Shown piece after piece: positions 1 to 11,486 of a stretch of 64,000 bases of DNA (its first letter is position 1; each line of letters starts with the position of its first letter). Position numbers and translations under genes: made by a program. The notes under the pieces are model-generated. The model saw only the letters and a program-made list of their open reading frames with translations, was not told the DNA's origin and searched no databases. This DNA comes from Berberis thunbergii (Eukaryota > Streptophyta > Magnoliopsida > Ranunculales > Berberidaceae), in assembly GCA_003290165.1 (NCBI GenBank), contig QNQO01000647.1:372001-436000 (forward strand). The letters are read 5' to 3'.

Positions 1-1440
1 AGAATAATAAACTTTGTTGTAATTCCTTATCATAAGGGCAAGACCATTGGGAAGCTTGTAAAGTCATGCTTGATAGGATGGGGAATAGATAAGATTTTTA
101 CTATTGTGGTTGATAATGCTAGCCCGAATCAAGTTGCACTTGATTATATAAGGGAAAAAATTAGGAAATTGGAAGGAGCTAGTGCTGAATGGGATATTTT
201 TGCACATGAGGTGCTGCTGTCATATCCTTAACTTAATTGTTAAGGATGGCATGGAGGAGTTGGATGCCTTGATAGATGCTATTAGGAATTGTGTGAAGTA
301 CATCAGATCCTCTCTTGCAAGATTAGAGAAGTTTAGGAAGTGTCCTGCTCAGGAAAAAATAGAGTACAAGGGTGGGATTGTTCCTTTGGATGTTTGCACA
401 AGGTGGAACTCTACCTATTTCATGTTAGATATAGCTGTGAAGTTTAAGAAGGCTTTTATGAGGTCGGAGGATGAGGATATTCAGATGGAAAGTTATTTCT
501 TAGAAAGGGTGGGTGGAAAAAAAGGGACGGGCCTCCAAATTCAGTTGATTGGGTTGGCAGCAAGACTTGTATAGTTTTTGAAGATTTTCTATGATGCAAC
601 ACTACAGTTCAGTGGTACCAAGGTTGTGACAGCAAACCAACCTCTTCTTTGGATGTGCACAATTGTAGGAGAGATAGATAAATGCATCAGTAGTGATGAT
701 CCCTATTAGTGAGCATTGGGACATCAATGAAGAAGAAGTTTGACAAGTATTGGAGAAGGCTGGAGGACTTGAACAAAATCTGTGTGATTGTTGTAGTCAT
801 GGATCCTAGGTACAAGTTGTTGTATCTGCAATACTTCTTCACCAAGTTGCAGCAAGACAAGACCATGGTTGGAGTGATGGTTGAAGATATCAAGACCATG
901 TTTTTGCAGCTTTTTTATGAGTATTCTAATGGTTATCCAGAGGCTGCCCAAGCTTCAATAAATGCTACCATGCCAAGATCAGAAAATGTACTTGTTGATG
1001 TTGGTGAGGACATTCATGCTCAAACAATTTACGAGTTTATGAAGCTCAAGCAGGAGCAGGATGTTGTGGAGATTAAATCTGAGGTGGACAAATATTTGCT
1101 AGAACCAGCTGAAGACCCTTCAAATAGCAATTTCAATCTTCTTGGCTAGTGGAAGGAGAATGCAACTAGATATCCTATTTTATCTTAGCTTGCAAGAGAT
1201 GTATTTGTTGTTCCTGCCTCTACTGTTGCATCCGAGAGTGTTTTCAGCTTAGGAAAAAGGGTCATTGATCCTTTTAGGGTCAGCTTAACTCCCAAGATGG
1301 TTGAATGTCTAGTATGTTGCAGTGACTGGCTGATGGGTAATAGTATGTGTTCCCTATATAAGGAGCCAACTAAGACTGAGCTTGATTTGTATACTGAACT
1401 AGAGAAACTTGAAGCAGGTAATCTTACTTGTTTATTATAA
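1..1440 (+). pseudogene. hAT-superfamily transposase, broken (RICESLEEPER-like)
   Basis: Remnant of a plant hAT transposase (cut-and-paste DNA transposition in the nucleus). The window opens inside the gene. Frame 1 reads the catalytic-core stretch with DNASPNQVAL, then shifts near 180-205 to a second frame carrying the hAT-typical H(M/V)RCCCHILNLIVKDG motif (about 206-253). A third frame from about 709 reads SMKKKFDKYW and MDPRYKLLYL. The C-terminal dimerisation (hATC) region follows at about 1165-1330, with ASTVASESVFSLGKR and LTPKMVECLVCCSDW. At least two frameshifts and in-frame stops (near 704, 1147-1149 and 1183) make it non-coding. Family assignment is secure from motif order; which subfamily is less certain. 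The element probably continues to the terminal repeat at 3029. Confidence 0.9.
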
Positions 1441-1547
1441 TATTATTTATTTCTCATTTCTAGACTTTACAGATTTCTAATTCTGGTTTTGTTTTTATTT
1501 CTATGAACTAAAGTCTGGGGTTTCACAGATTTCTATTTCTGAAGATT

Positions 1548-1593
1548 GAATTGCTGGTTGCTGAATTGCTGGTTGCTGAATTGCTGAGTTGCT
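1548..1593. repeat. 15-bp tandem repeat, three copies
   Basis: Three consecutive copies of GAATTGCTG(G/A)(G)TTGCT lie in the non-coding 3' part of the hAT remnant. No function suggested. Confidence 0.7.
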
Positions 1594-1692
1594 CAAGAAT
1601 GAATTTCTATTTTTTAGTTGAAGTTGTTAAGATTTCTATTTGGGTCTATATTATTTACTTTCAAACTTTCAGTTTTAAGATTATACGTTTGG

Positions 1693-2166
1693 TTATTAGG
1701 TAGGGCTGAACAAAAAACCGATCAAACCGACCGAACCGATCAAAACCGAACCAATCGGTTCGGTTTAAATTCGGTTCGGATCGGTTTCGGTTTAAAAAAA
1801 TGCAAAACCGAAGTGGTCGGTTCGATTTTCGGTTTCTATGTGATTTAAACCGACCAAACCGAACCGAACCGAATATTTAAATATAATATATTATTTATAT
1901 ATAAAAATAAAATATATTTATTTATAAATAATATAATATGTTTAAATATTCGGTTCGGTTCGGTTTTATTTCGGTTTTGGTTCGATTTTAGTAGGTTCGG
2001 TTCGGTTACGGTTTGCATAAATTGGAATCGGTTCGGTTTCGGATCGGTTTTGTTAATGGTCGGTTCGGTTTCGGTTTGAAAATTTTAAAACCGATCTAAG
2101 TCGGTTCGGTTCACGGTTTAGGTGAAAAACCGAACCGACGGTTCGGTTTTCAGCATTATTATTAGG
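1693..2166. mobile_element. hAT-type MITE with 8-bp TSD TTATTAGG
   Basis: The sequence TTATTAGG occurs at 1693-1700 and again at 2159-2166, bounding a 458-bp unit (1701-2158). The ends are inverted: TAGGGCTGAAC on the left and the reverse complement TAATGCTGAAA on the right. The interior is packed with CCGAAC/CGGTTC hexamers in both orientations around a central AT-rich palindrome (about 1873-1950), so the whole unit could fold back. An 8-bp target duplication is the hAT hallmark. There is no coding capacity, so it is a non-autonomous element, inserted here into hAT 3' sequence. Confidence 0.85.
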
Positions 2167-2857
2167 TGATTTCATGTTCAATCAACTATACTTCAAGGTG
2201 ATTTTACAAATATACTTGTACTTTTACAAGTATACTAGTGTTTTTCAAGTATAATTGTGATTGTACTTGTCAGATGTGTGTTTGTGCTAGTTAGAATGAA
2301 GCACAATTATAGAATGATATGAGCTTCATTGTTTTCAATTTGTATAGTGAAATTTGTAAACTGATATATATTGTCAGACATGTATACTTCTTGGGATAAA
2401 ACCTTGTAAGTTATTGTTAGGGGTGGGTGGAAACTGGATACTGCAAACTTGTAATACCAATTATAGAATTACTTGTATAGTGAAATTTGCTATATGTTGT
2501 ATCTGCAATATCTTCTGACAGTTTAGCTACTAGTTAGGTGGGTGGAAACTGGATACCTGTTTCTGTAGGGAGCTAAGCGCAACTATGTGAAGTTTTTTCA
2601 CTGATTGCCTTTGCATGGATAATCATAATACTATTTTTCATCACAAAGTTTTTAAATAGATAGGAATATATGTGACGTGAATATATGATTGTGGATTTAA
2701 TTGACTGGGGCATTAGAAAAAGGGCAATTTTGACAGACAATTATAAGGTTAGGCTAGATTCGTTTGTATGTGTATTTTTCAATCAATGGGCTAAAAATAT
2801 TTCATTGTCAATTTTCATTTGGGCTAAAAATGGGCCTGTCAAAATGGGCTGAAAAAG

Positions 2858-3029
2858 TTCAGACCGAATTTTCAACCCAACCAAACCGGACAGAACCAAA
2901 ATTCGGCCCAACCGATTTCCTTGATTTACCATATACATAATCGGTTTCGGTTTTGGATTTGGGCTAACCGATTGAAAATGGTTCGAAAGCGGTTTGGGCC
3001 TCAAACCGAACCGACTTTGCCCACCCCTA
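2858..3029. mobile_element. 3' terminal region of a hAT element (TIR and CCGAAC subterminal repeats)
   Basis: The stretch is rich in AACCGA/TCGGTT motifs and ends in CTTTGCCCACCCCTA (3015-3029), the inverse of the common plant hAT terminus TAGGGGTGGGCAAAG. I infer it is the 3' end of the broken hAT transposon that starts upstream of this window. A matching left end and 8-bp duplication are not visible, so this link is an inference. Confidence 0.55.
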
Positions 3030-3640
3030 GTAAAAATATATACTAAAAATTTTAGGCTTAGACTCACTCAAAATTTGAAGCATTTGGGGAAAAAATATAA
3101 ATGTCGGAAATGAGTTATTCCCCAAACTTTGAATTCCACAAAACTTGAAGTTTAAGATTTTTGTTTAAATGTCATTAAGATGTCTGTCTCAATTTTTTCC
3201 GGTGTGATATTGAAAAAAACTAATGACGTGAAACACATTACAAGTTTTTTAATTAATAAAATATATATTTAAAATTTTAGCATTTTTATTGATCATTGAT
3301 TTTGTTGGAAAGAACTTCAAAAATGCATTTCAAGGATACCAAGTTTACCAAAATCTTACAACGATGTAGATAATTATGATATTTCTCAGTTTGAGAAAAA
3401 AAAAATAAAACGCAATACTCTATCTCTTTGCCAAATGTACATTCCACCAATTTTTTCAATTTATTTTCCCTTCTACATGTTTTATATTTACAAACATGCC
3501 ATAATAGGAAATGAATCTCAAACCTCAACACTTCTCTCAACTTTCAATCCCATCCATCTTTTATCTACAATCCTCAAGTTTATCCCAGTAAGTCAGTAAT
3601 GAAGAGTAAAACACTACTTTGAATTGTAATATAGATTAAA
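3030..3640. other. AT-rich stretch, nothing recognised
   Basis: About 600 bp of AT-rich sequence. No open frame with recognisable protein similarity, no terminal repeats and no RNA gene were found by eye on either strand. Confidence 0.5.
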
Positions 3641-4051
3641 ATTTAAACATAAATCCAAATGTTATTTTCCTAGCCATTGGATTAAATATGATCATCAAGC
3701 AACATGATTTATCTGATTTTAGTAAGATGTGTGCATATGATTTTGTTTTGTATATAACTTTTAATAGGTACCCATCTTCTTTGTTAAAAATAAAATAAAA
3801 AAAATAGATCCAAATGTTATTTTCCTAACTGTTGGATCAAACATGATTATCAAACAACATGATTTTTGTGATTTTAGTAAAAACATGTGCAAAACACATA
3901 CATGGTAAGTTGGTGTTAATGAAAAAATTGGTTGGAGTTTTTTAGTCAACGTAGTTGAACACACAATTATGAGTGTTAGACTAGGATAAAAAATTAATGG
4001 GGGTCTAGTAGGAATAGCCATAAACTAATGGGGGCAAATGGGAAATAACCT
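3641..4051. mobile_element. One-sided Mutator-like long-TIR element remnant
   Basis: The sequence from about 3641 to 4051 matches the right arm of the complete long-TIR element at 27047-28164. It includes the shared stretch around GTTGAACACA(C/T)A, TAGACTAGGATAAAAA and the end CAAATGGGAAATAACC. It also holds two copies of the internal repeat beginning ATCCAAATGTTATTTTCCTA. No inverted partner is seen upstream, so one arm and its target duplication have been lost. Confidence 0.7.
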
Positions 4052-4253
4052 TTTTTTTGTTCTCTTTATGCGTATATGATATTTGGCTCACCTGGTCTAT
4101 TCTTGGAGTTGGGCTTTGTTTTTACTGAAATTTGGGTAGTTTGTCATAGTACAAACCGATACAAATCTGAATAAACAATTTAACAGAATCTACTTGCTTT
4201 TTCACCTTCTCTTTATTTCATTTTCTTCTATAATTTGATATGAAAATGATGAG

Positions 4254-4878
4254 TATTGGAATCAATCTATAACAGAGAAAGAGAATTCGAATGGAGGAAT
4301 ATGTGATGATCTGATTCGTTTTTGTGTCCTAATGCACTTAGACCAAAAACTCAGGCGAACAAATAAGTGATAACTCTGAAAAGAACAAGTAGAGAACCTG
4401 TTTGTATTGTATGTAAATTGTAACTCTATCTCTCTGCTTGTTATTATTGTTCATTGATTTCAAATGGCAACTTTGAAGTCCTAATAACAAATGAAACAAC
4501 AACATGCCTGATGCAAAAGACACCAATTGACCAGGTACACCTGCTGGTCTAGAGACATATAGAAACAATCATAATTGTTTGTCCAAAAAGTGCAAGGAAT
4601 CGAACCAAGCCCAAGCTCGGCCAGAGCCGGTCGGGGGCGGCGTGTGTTATTTATTTAACAATATTCATATTTAACATAGTCTTTGTTCATAAGAACCTAT
4701 TGTACCCCTTGGGGAACACATTATGTAACTAATACATAGGATATAAACAAGCTAACATTACTCTACATATTAGATGTCAGACTAAAGTAATTTATAGCTC
4801 AAAGAACCTTAGGTAATTAGTTTACATAATGTAATATTTTCTTATTCAATAAATATAGAAATACATAAATTTCCAACA
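4254..4878 (-). repeat. 3' LTR of the copia element
   Basis: 625 bp. It shares the ends GGAATCAATCTATAA(C/G)AGAGA and AATACATAAATTTCCAACA with the 5' LTR at 12413-12778. Its outer terminus is mutated (TATTGG where the partner has TGTAGG). It is longer than its partner because the 5' LTR lacks internal segments. Confidence 0.8.
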
Positions 4879-5419
4879 ATCCCCCACATGAATGAAAAAA
4901 TCGTAAGATTTCAATAGTATGTGGAATTATGCTATATCAGGATAGGTAGCTGTTACTTTCAACCTTACTTAGTAAAAAAGTATCGGAATTACTTAACTAA
5001 TCAATGAACTATTTCATCTTGAACTGTCAGTTGTTGATATAAAACCAGAGAATAAACTTTACATGGCATCATTCCATTCAAAATTTGTTCTCAGTTCTGT
5101 TTGTTTTGGCTTTGAACATTTCTTGGTTCTGTAAGTGCTACTAAAAATTTCAGCCTGATAAAAATCTCGTAGAATCGACCTAGATCACAGTTACATAGGT
5201 GACCACTTCTATAATAAATGTCCTACAATACCCCACTTGCCTTTTGCAAGATATAGACGTCAATAAAAACAATGTATATCGTTGTTCATATTTTTTTTAT
5301 CACAATTGGTGCTTTATAGGAATGGAAAAAGTATTATACTCATAAGTGCTAACAATGAATTGTCCATCACTTGATAATTTGGGAGTGTTAGGCTTAATTT
5401 CACAAAATCAATGGATATT

Positions 5420-6180
5420 ATGTCATTAGAGAGCAACTGCCTCACGGTACAATGCCTTTGATGTATGTGTCGTGATCGACCATTGTACATAAAATTGTGA
5501 GCTCTACATATAGAGGTTTGATTATCACAATGTATGCATATGACCAGTACTAGTTGTGGCCATAATGGAATGTCTTCTAAAAATTGATGAAGCCACTATG
5601 CATTTCCCCAGTCTTTTTTAAGGCTATGAACTCAAATTTCATTATGGATCTAGTTATACACGTGTTTGTTTAAAAGATTTCCAGGATACGACACCACCTG
5701 TCATGGTAAAAACATAACCACTGGTAAATTTCACTGATTCAGAATCAGAAATCCAATTTGCATCAATGTATCGCTCAAAGTCGCTAGGATATCTACCATA
5801 GTACAATGCATAATTTTAATTATTTTTCAAATACCGTAAAACTTAAAGCAAAACATGCCAATGATTTTTACTAGGATTACATGTATATCTGCTTAGTATG
5901 CTCACAACATAAGTTATATCAGGTCTTGTACAATTCATTATATAAATTAAATTTTCAATAATGCGAGAGTAGTCAAGTTGTGAAATACTTGAACCTGTAT
6001 TCATTTGTAACACCTGAGATGGATGGAATAGATTATTTGATTTCTTGATTCCATATTGTTTGAACTTGTCTACTACATTCTCAATATAGTGTGATTGAGA
6101 CAAGGCTAATCTATCAAGTGTTCGAATTATTTGGATTCTCAAAATTATGGTGGCTTAAATTGGATATTTCATTTTGAAAT
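5420..6180 (-). pseudogene. copia reverse transcriptase C-terminus and RNase H, broken
   Basis: The minus strand reads IIRTLDRLALSQSHYIENVV (about 6075-6130) and a run of RT connection sequence ending in SNNLFHPSQV. The RNase H part follows with YGRYPSDFERYIDANWISDS and FTSGYVFTMTGGVVSWKS (about 5660-5810). These are standard copia polyprotein segments. The 5' end is cut at 6181 by insertion of element B; the upstream half of the same domain resumes at 8174. In-frame stops occur (for example near 6155). Confidence 0.88.
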
Positions 6181-6747
6181 TGATGATACATCAAAATAGA
6201 CCGACTATCATGACCATACATGTGGCATAAATTCCCATCACGAGAATACAACGCTTGATCTTTTGGGCCAGCACATAAAGCCTAGAAGGAAGGAAGCCAA
6301 TTATATAGGCCCATGCTAAGCCCACTACTAAGTAGGTGTAAAACAAGATATGAATCCAGGCCCAGACGAATCAAAGCCCAAATCTAGACCCGATAAACGT
6401 TATCTCATAAAAAAGAAAAACGTTGCACCAAGAAAGAGTTGTGGAGGGACCTACGCCTTCACGAACGCATCTCCATTAAGGAGGAGACTGTTATAGAAAC
6501 ATCTCCTTCCGTTGTGTCTCACATGCTTAAGTCACGCAGAGATTTAATTACAACCATTATAAAAGGTAAAGGAAACATTCGACAACAGTATGCAAATTTA
6601 ACTGAGTTTTGTCAAGATTTACTTCATTCTTCCAATAGAGTTACTGACTTAAGCATCGGAGTGCCTTCGGCTACCAGAAAGGTGGCCCTTGGCAGTCTAA
6701 CAGTTGTTTTACAGGTCAAACTCACAGGAGGACAATTTTTTGACGCA
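6181..6747 (+). repeat. 5' LTR of element B
   Basis: 567 bp, TGATGATACATC...GACGCA. It contains an ATTATAAAAGG TATA-like motif near 6556-6566 and aligns along its length with 7657-8173, 28572-29136 and 34997-35536. Confidence 0.85.
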
Positions 6748-6853
6748 TCAATTTGGCGTCGTCTGTGGGGAACGACGAGTTTCCTTTTTACAAAACAAAC
6801 TGTGATAAAATTTCACCACAACCTAACAAAATATCCATAAACCATTGGAGGAA

Positions 6854-7039
6854 ATGATGCAGACTACAGATCCCCAATCATGTAATGATCGCGACAACCC
6901 TCCCGACAACGCATCACTAACAGCTCAAGGAGAAAATATAACCCGAATCATTGGACCAATAACATTCGAGAATGAGGATATGTTGCACGCAATAGTCCAG
7001 ACAACCATCGACACTACCACGGATCCTCGAGTATATTAA
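6854..7039 (+). pseudogene. gag N-terminal remnant of element B
   Basis: From tandem ATGs at 6854 and 6857 a 61-62-codon frame reads MQTTDPQSCNDRD and later ATDPRVY-like sequence, then stops. The equivalent gag start in element C (29244) reads MTHSTDPQHSDNHNDP and also reaches TDPRV. Everything after that point of gag is deleted here and fused to the tail of the antisense gene. Confidence 0.65.
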
Positions 7040-7328
7040 GGCCCATATGGGTAGGAGGAATGCTCAAAAAAATTAGATATTCCCAGAACAACTCTGGAGC
7101 AGGGAATTGAAAGCTAGAAGAGAACATGCATGAGTACAATGCGATGTATCCAACCTTTGGGTTACAAGGGCTATCATTATGTCCAGGCAGAATAAGCTCA
7201 AGGTCGGGTGAGTGATTATAATCAGAACGAAGAGTCTCAAGAGTCAGCTGAGAAGTTCTATTAGCAAAGTAATGAGCCTTACAAAGAGTCAGCGACTTCC
7301 CACTTAACTTATCAACAACAAACATCAT
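7014..7328 (-). pseudogene. Antisense gene of element B, N-terminal fragment (Transposase_28-like)
   Basis: The minus-strand frame starts at ATG 7328 (MMFVVDKLSGKSLTLCKAH) and reads a region equivalent to the start of the antisense gene in element C. It includes LPGHNDSPCNP, YIALYSCMFSSSFQFPAPEL and FWEYLIFLSIPPTHMG, the segment typical of Pfam Transposase_28 (putative gypsy-type transposon protein). It ends where the interior deletion joins the gag remnant. Molecular function is not known for this family. Confidence 0.7.
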
Positions 7329-7419
7329 TTTTAAAAATGAAGAAACAAGGAAAATGAAGGAACAAACAAACCATAAATTCAAAGATAGTGTGAAGAGGGA
7401 AAACGTATTCTCCACATTT

Positions 7420-7429
7420 CCTTTTATAG
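7420..7429 (-). promoter_or_regulatory. TATA box of the antisense gene (element B)
   Basis: The minus strand reads GGCTCTATAAAAGG about 92 bp upstream of the antisense ATG (7328). The same motif with the same flank (TTGCTTGGCTCTATAAAA) precedes the antisense gene in element C, which argues for a maintained promoter. Confidence 0.6.
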
Positions 7430-7656
7430 AGCCAAGCAATGATGAGACGACTCATAAGACATCGTGCGAGACATGATGGCAATACAAAATCCCAAAAAAT
7501 ATGCACAGGAATTGAAAGGGCAAGCAAAGGATCGAAACACCAACTCACAAAAGCAACTGACAACATTAAATACAAAGTGATGATGAAATGGAAAGGCAAA
7601 CCGTTACCAAAGTTAGTGACCACGTCAGCATGCCCACTAACTAAGGGGGGAGTAGC

Positions 7657-8173
7657 TGATGATAGATCAAAATAGACCAACTATCATGACCATACACGTG
7701 GCATTGACTCCCATCACGATCCATTAGGCCAGCTCATAAAGCCCAGAAGGAAGGATACCAATTATAGAGACTTAGGCTAGACCCACCACTAAGGAGGTCA
7801 AAGCCCAAATCTAGGCCCTTTACACGTTCTCTCATAAAGAAGAAGAATGTTGCACCAAGAAATAGCCGTGGAGGGACCTATGCCCCCACGAACACATTTT
7901 CATTAAGGAGGAGATTGTTACAGAAACATCTCCTTCTGTTGCATCTCACATGCTTAAGTCACGCAGAGAGTTAACTACAACTATTATAAAAGGTAAGGGG
8001 AACATTTGACAAAGGTATGCAACTTTAATTGAGCTTTGTCCAGATTTACTTTCTTCTTCCAATAGAGTTACTGACTTGAGCAATAGACTGCCTTTGGCCA
8101 CAAAAAGGTGGTCCTTAGCAGTTTAACAGTTGTTTTGCTGGTCAAACTCACAAGATGACGATTTTTGGACGCA
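7657..8173 (+). repeat. 3' LTR of element B
   Basis: 517 bp, aligned with 6181-6747. It follows the polypurine tract AAGGGGGGAGTAGC and ends GGACGCAT. Confidence 0.85.
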
Positions 8174-8800
8174 TCATATATTTTTAATGAGCATAAGTTT
8201 GGTGGACTTAATAACTTGACTATTAGTCCCAAATATAAGCATATCATCACCATAAAAATATATGATCATATATGGATCATTTTTTAAAAAAACAATTATG
8301 TAAACACACTTTTGCACTCATTTATGTTGAATCCATTTTTCAACATGGCTCCATCAAACTTCCCATGGCATTGTTCAGGAGCTTGTTTTAGTACATATAA
8401 GGATAAATATGTTTGACATACTTTGTGATCTTGTCCTTTGCTTTTGAACCCTTCTGGTTGATCCATGTATATTTCCTCATTTAATTCTCCATTCAAGAAC
8501 ATAGTTTTTACATCCATTTGGTTAATTTCCAAATTGTAAAGTGATGCAATGGCAATCAACATCCCGATCGATGTTATTCATTGTCACTGGAAAAAGAATA
8601 TGTTAAAATAGTCTAATCCCTCATTTTGACTATACCCTTTAGCTTCCAATCGAGCATTGTATTTGTCAATGGAATTATCTAGTTTCATTTTATGCTTGAA
8701 GATCCATTTGCATCCAATTGGTTTATGTTCAGGAGGACGATCAACCAATTTCCAAGTATGGTTGTGCATAAAGCATTCTATCTCACTATTAATAACTTCC
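8174..8800 (-). pseudogene. copia reverse transcriptase N-terminal part, broken
   Basis: The minus strand reads NHTWKLVDRPPEHKPIGCKW and IFKHKMKLDNSIDKYNARLE (about 8600-8769). It continues with LYNLEINQMDVKTMFLNGEL and EEIYMDQPEGF (about 8440-8540), then a YGDDMLI-type catalytic box (about 8240-8260, the usual YVDD). Frameshifts separate the blocks. The domain is cut at 8173 by element B and resumes at 6180. Confidence 0.88.
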
Positions 8801-10100
8801 TTCTAGAAAGAAACTTTAGGATTAGACATCGCTTTTTTATAAGTCCGAGGCTCTGCTTATTTTATATAAGTTCGAAAGTCTGGACCAAAAGTTTTGGAGT
8901 TTCGAGCTATCTTGCTTCGTCTAAGGGTGTCATCATTTTCATCTTCGGAGGAATTGAAATTTCGCTCACTCTCTTTATTTGACACCTCATGTGTTCTTTT
9001 AGGAGAACTCGACATCTGGGATGTCATATGCGGTATTGATTATATATAGTTGTTTATATGAGAAAATACATTTCGAAAAACACAACATCTCTAGACTCAA
9101 TAATAGTAATTACATGAATATCATTGATTTCAATCTTAAACACCAAAAACCTGTATACTGCTATTTCCCGAATTTCCCAAAAATAATAATCAACGATTTT
9201 TGTTCCAAGTTTGTTCCTTTTGGGTGGGGGGACATAACCCCACACTTTAATGTGCTTACATGATGGTTGTCCACCTTTTCATATCTCATATGGTAATCAA
9301 TCAAGTTTCTTGTAAGGCACTCGATTTAAAGTGCGATTTGTAATAAGGAGTGCTTCCCCCACAAGTTCTCGGGTAAACCAGAGTTGATAAGTATGATATT
9401 AATCATGTCTTTCAATTTTATGTTCTTCCTTTCGGCAACTCCATTTGATTATGGTGAGTGTGGAGTAGTAATTTGGTGTACAGTATCATTTCGATCACAA
9501 ATCTTTGCGCATGGAGATTCATTCTCACCGCCTCTATCATATCTCAGTATTTTGATATGCTTGTTTAACTTATTATCGACTTCAGTTTTGTATTTATAAA
9601 CGCAATGATTGCTTCGTATTTTCCATTTAGAAAGTACAAATAACAATACCTTGAGCAATCATCGATAAATGTGATGAAATATTTCTCTCCAGTTAAAGTA
9701 GGAATTAATTTGAAATCACATAAATCACTGTGTACTAAACCCAAAATTTTTTGGTATTCCTTTGAACTGAATGAAATGATGTTTAGTCAATTTGGCTCCT
9801 ACACAAACCTTGCATTTGTGTTGTGATTTATTATCAAATTTAGGGATTAACCCTAAAATTTACATGACCTAATCTATCATGCTACAATAAAAATACCTCA
9901 AGCAAATACGAAATTGTCTTTTTATTATTAGTAACCATTACACTGACCTTAAAAGGTTCATCTGGTAGGTATCCACACCTCACATGCATCCCTTTTTGGA
10001 CCGGTCAAGTTTCTCTGACTAAAAAACTAATTTGAAATTATTTTCTACCAGAAGATAACTAGAATTAGCTTTTTCCTAATATCTAAAACATGCAAGACGT
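8801..10100 (-). pseudogene. copia integrase region, broken
   Basis: The minus strand contains KTEVDNKLNKHIKILRYDRG, GENESPCAKICDRND and HQITTPHSPQSNGVAERKN (about 9420-9600), the core of the copia integrase. Upstream, CKVCVGAKLTKHHF (about 9780-9825) corresponds to the zinc-binding and linker part. Stops and shifts are frequent and no single frame spans the domain. Confidence 0.85.
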
Positions 10101-10103
10101 TTT

Positions 10104-11205
10104 TCATTGTGACGTTCTTGTCTTGATATACTTTAATACCAAAGTTTCCTTGTCCTCAATTGCCGAGACAAATTCATTCCCCATGAAGACCTTTTCATTG
10201 TTATTCAACTTCTCATAAGCTGAGAAAATTAGATTTATCAATGCAAATGTGGCAGGTGGCACCGGTGTCAACCCACCATGTTCGAGGATGATTAGCAAGG
10301 TTTACTTCAAATACATTTGCACTGATTTGTAACATTTAAAAAACACGGGTAGGAACTTCTGACAAATTTTCTTGAAAAGACTTGCTATCGTTGACTTCAT
10401 CCTTGAGATGTAGGCAATCCTTTGCAAGATGACCCTTCTTGCCACAAACATTGCAAGTGCCTTTGAAAATTTTAAAATTCGCATGGCTTTTGGTGTTGAT
10501 GTCATTCCCCCTATTATTCGAAGAATTTTTTTTTATGAGAGTTCTTATGCTGGTTTGAACTCTCAATTACATATGTTTTTATTTCAACTGGTGTGCACTT
10601 GTCTGTTCCTCGGTCGTCCTCTTCAATTTTTAACCAGATGATTAAGTCTTCAAGACTCTTCTCTTTGCGCTTGTGTTTTAAGTTGTATTTGAAATATTTC
10701 CAATTGGGAGAGAGCTTCCCAATAATAGCAGCGACCCAAAAAGATTCGCTGATGATGTGGCCTTCAGGATGCTTCTCATGGATGAGAATCTGAAGTTATT
10801 GTAATTCATAAACTTGTCATTGACAAATTTCTTTAGTCCAACATCCTTTGTTTTGTATTTATTTTCCAAAGCCCCCGCAATTCTTTAGCACTTTTAATAG
10901 TACTATAGACTTTGTATAAAACTTCATATAGCAAATTCAGCACATAATTTCGGCTCATGAAGTCAAAATGCCTCCAAGCGTCAATAGCAAAAAACACTTC
11001 CTTATTGGGTTTCTCCAACTTTTGCCTTTGATTCATCTTCGGTGAGAAACTTTGCCAAATCAAATGTTGTTAAGTAAAATAACATCTTGCTCTACAATGT
11101 TTTAAAATAAACTCTTTTGAATTTCTCTGTCGTATCATGAGTAAGGACTTTAGTGACTCCAAAGGTCGCCCCAGCAATGACAATGGTTTCGTTCTTATCT
11201 CCCAT
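10104..11205 (-). pseudogene. copia gag and start of protease, broken
   Basis: The minus-strand start codon at 11205 reads MGDKNETIVIAGATFGVTKV. The UBN2-type gag continues with AIDAWRHFDFMSRNYVLNLL (about 10905-10985) and KYKTKDVGLKKFVNDKFMN. A zinc knuckle CNVCGKKGHLAKDC lies near 10415-10460 (CX2CX4HX4C intact). Protease sequence follows around 10240-10290 in shifted frames (NHPRTWWVDTGATCHIC on assembly by eye). Several frameshifts and stops are present. Confidence 0.87.
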
Positions 11206-11486
11206 ATTTCTTAAGTCACACAGAAAACACACAATTTATTTGTTGTGATATATGAATAAAACAAACTCTGTCACACAGAAATTTAATTAGACTAAGTATT
11301 GTAATAACAATATCTTAATCAGAGTTCTAAAGTATTTAAACTTTGTATCTAAATTGTACAAGTGACTATAATAAAATATAGTAATATTGATAGATTTTAA
11401 AATAATATAAACTCTAAAACTTACTGTACAAAACTGTATGTTGAAATTGATTGTACAAATAAAACGTATTGTACAAAATAGCATGT

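Larger units (their letters stand above)
6181..8173. mobile_element. Element B: 2-kb pol-less LTR element, internally deleted
   Basis: Two LTRs (6181-6747 and 7657-8173) start TGATGATACATC / TGATGATAGATC and end GACGCAT. A leader of the form TTTGGCGTCGTCTGTGGGG follows the first LTR, and a polypurine tract (AAGGGGGGAGTAGC, 7643-7656) precedes the second. The 909-bp interior holds only the first codons of gag and the start of the antisense gene, so it is a deletion derivative of an element like C. It lies in the copia reverse transcriptase. No clean 5-bp duplication is visible (flanks GAAAT and CATAT). Confidence 0.88.

Noticed and set aside
2418..3029. A complete hAT element from TAGGGGTGGGTGG (2418) to CCACCCCTA (3029)
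   Set aside because: The flanking octamers GTTATTGT and GTAAAAAT do not match, so the left end at 2418 is not supported.
4585..4650. A tRNA gene suggested by GGAATCGAACC in the copia 3' LTR
   Set aside because: No cloverleaf could be formed around it; it is LTR sequence.
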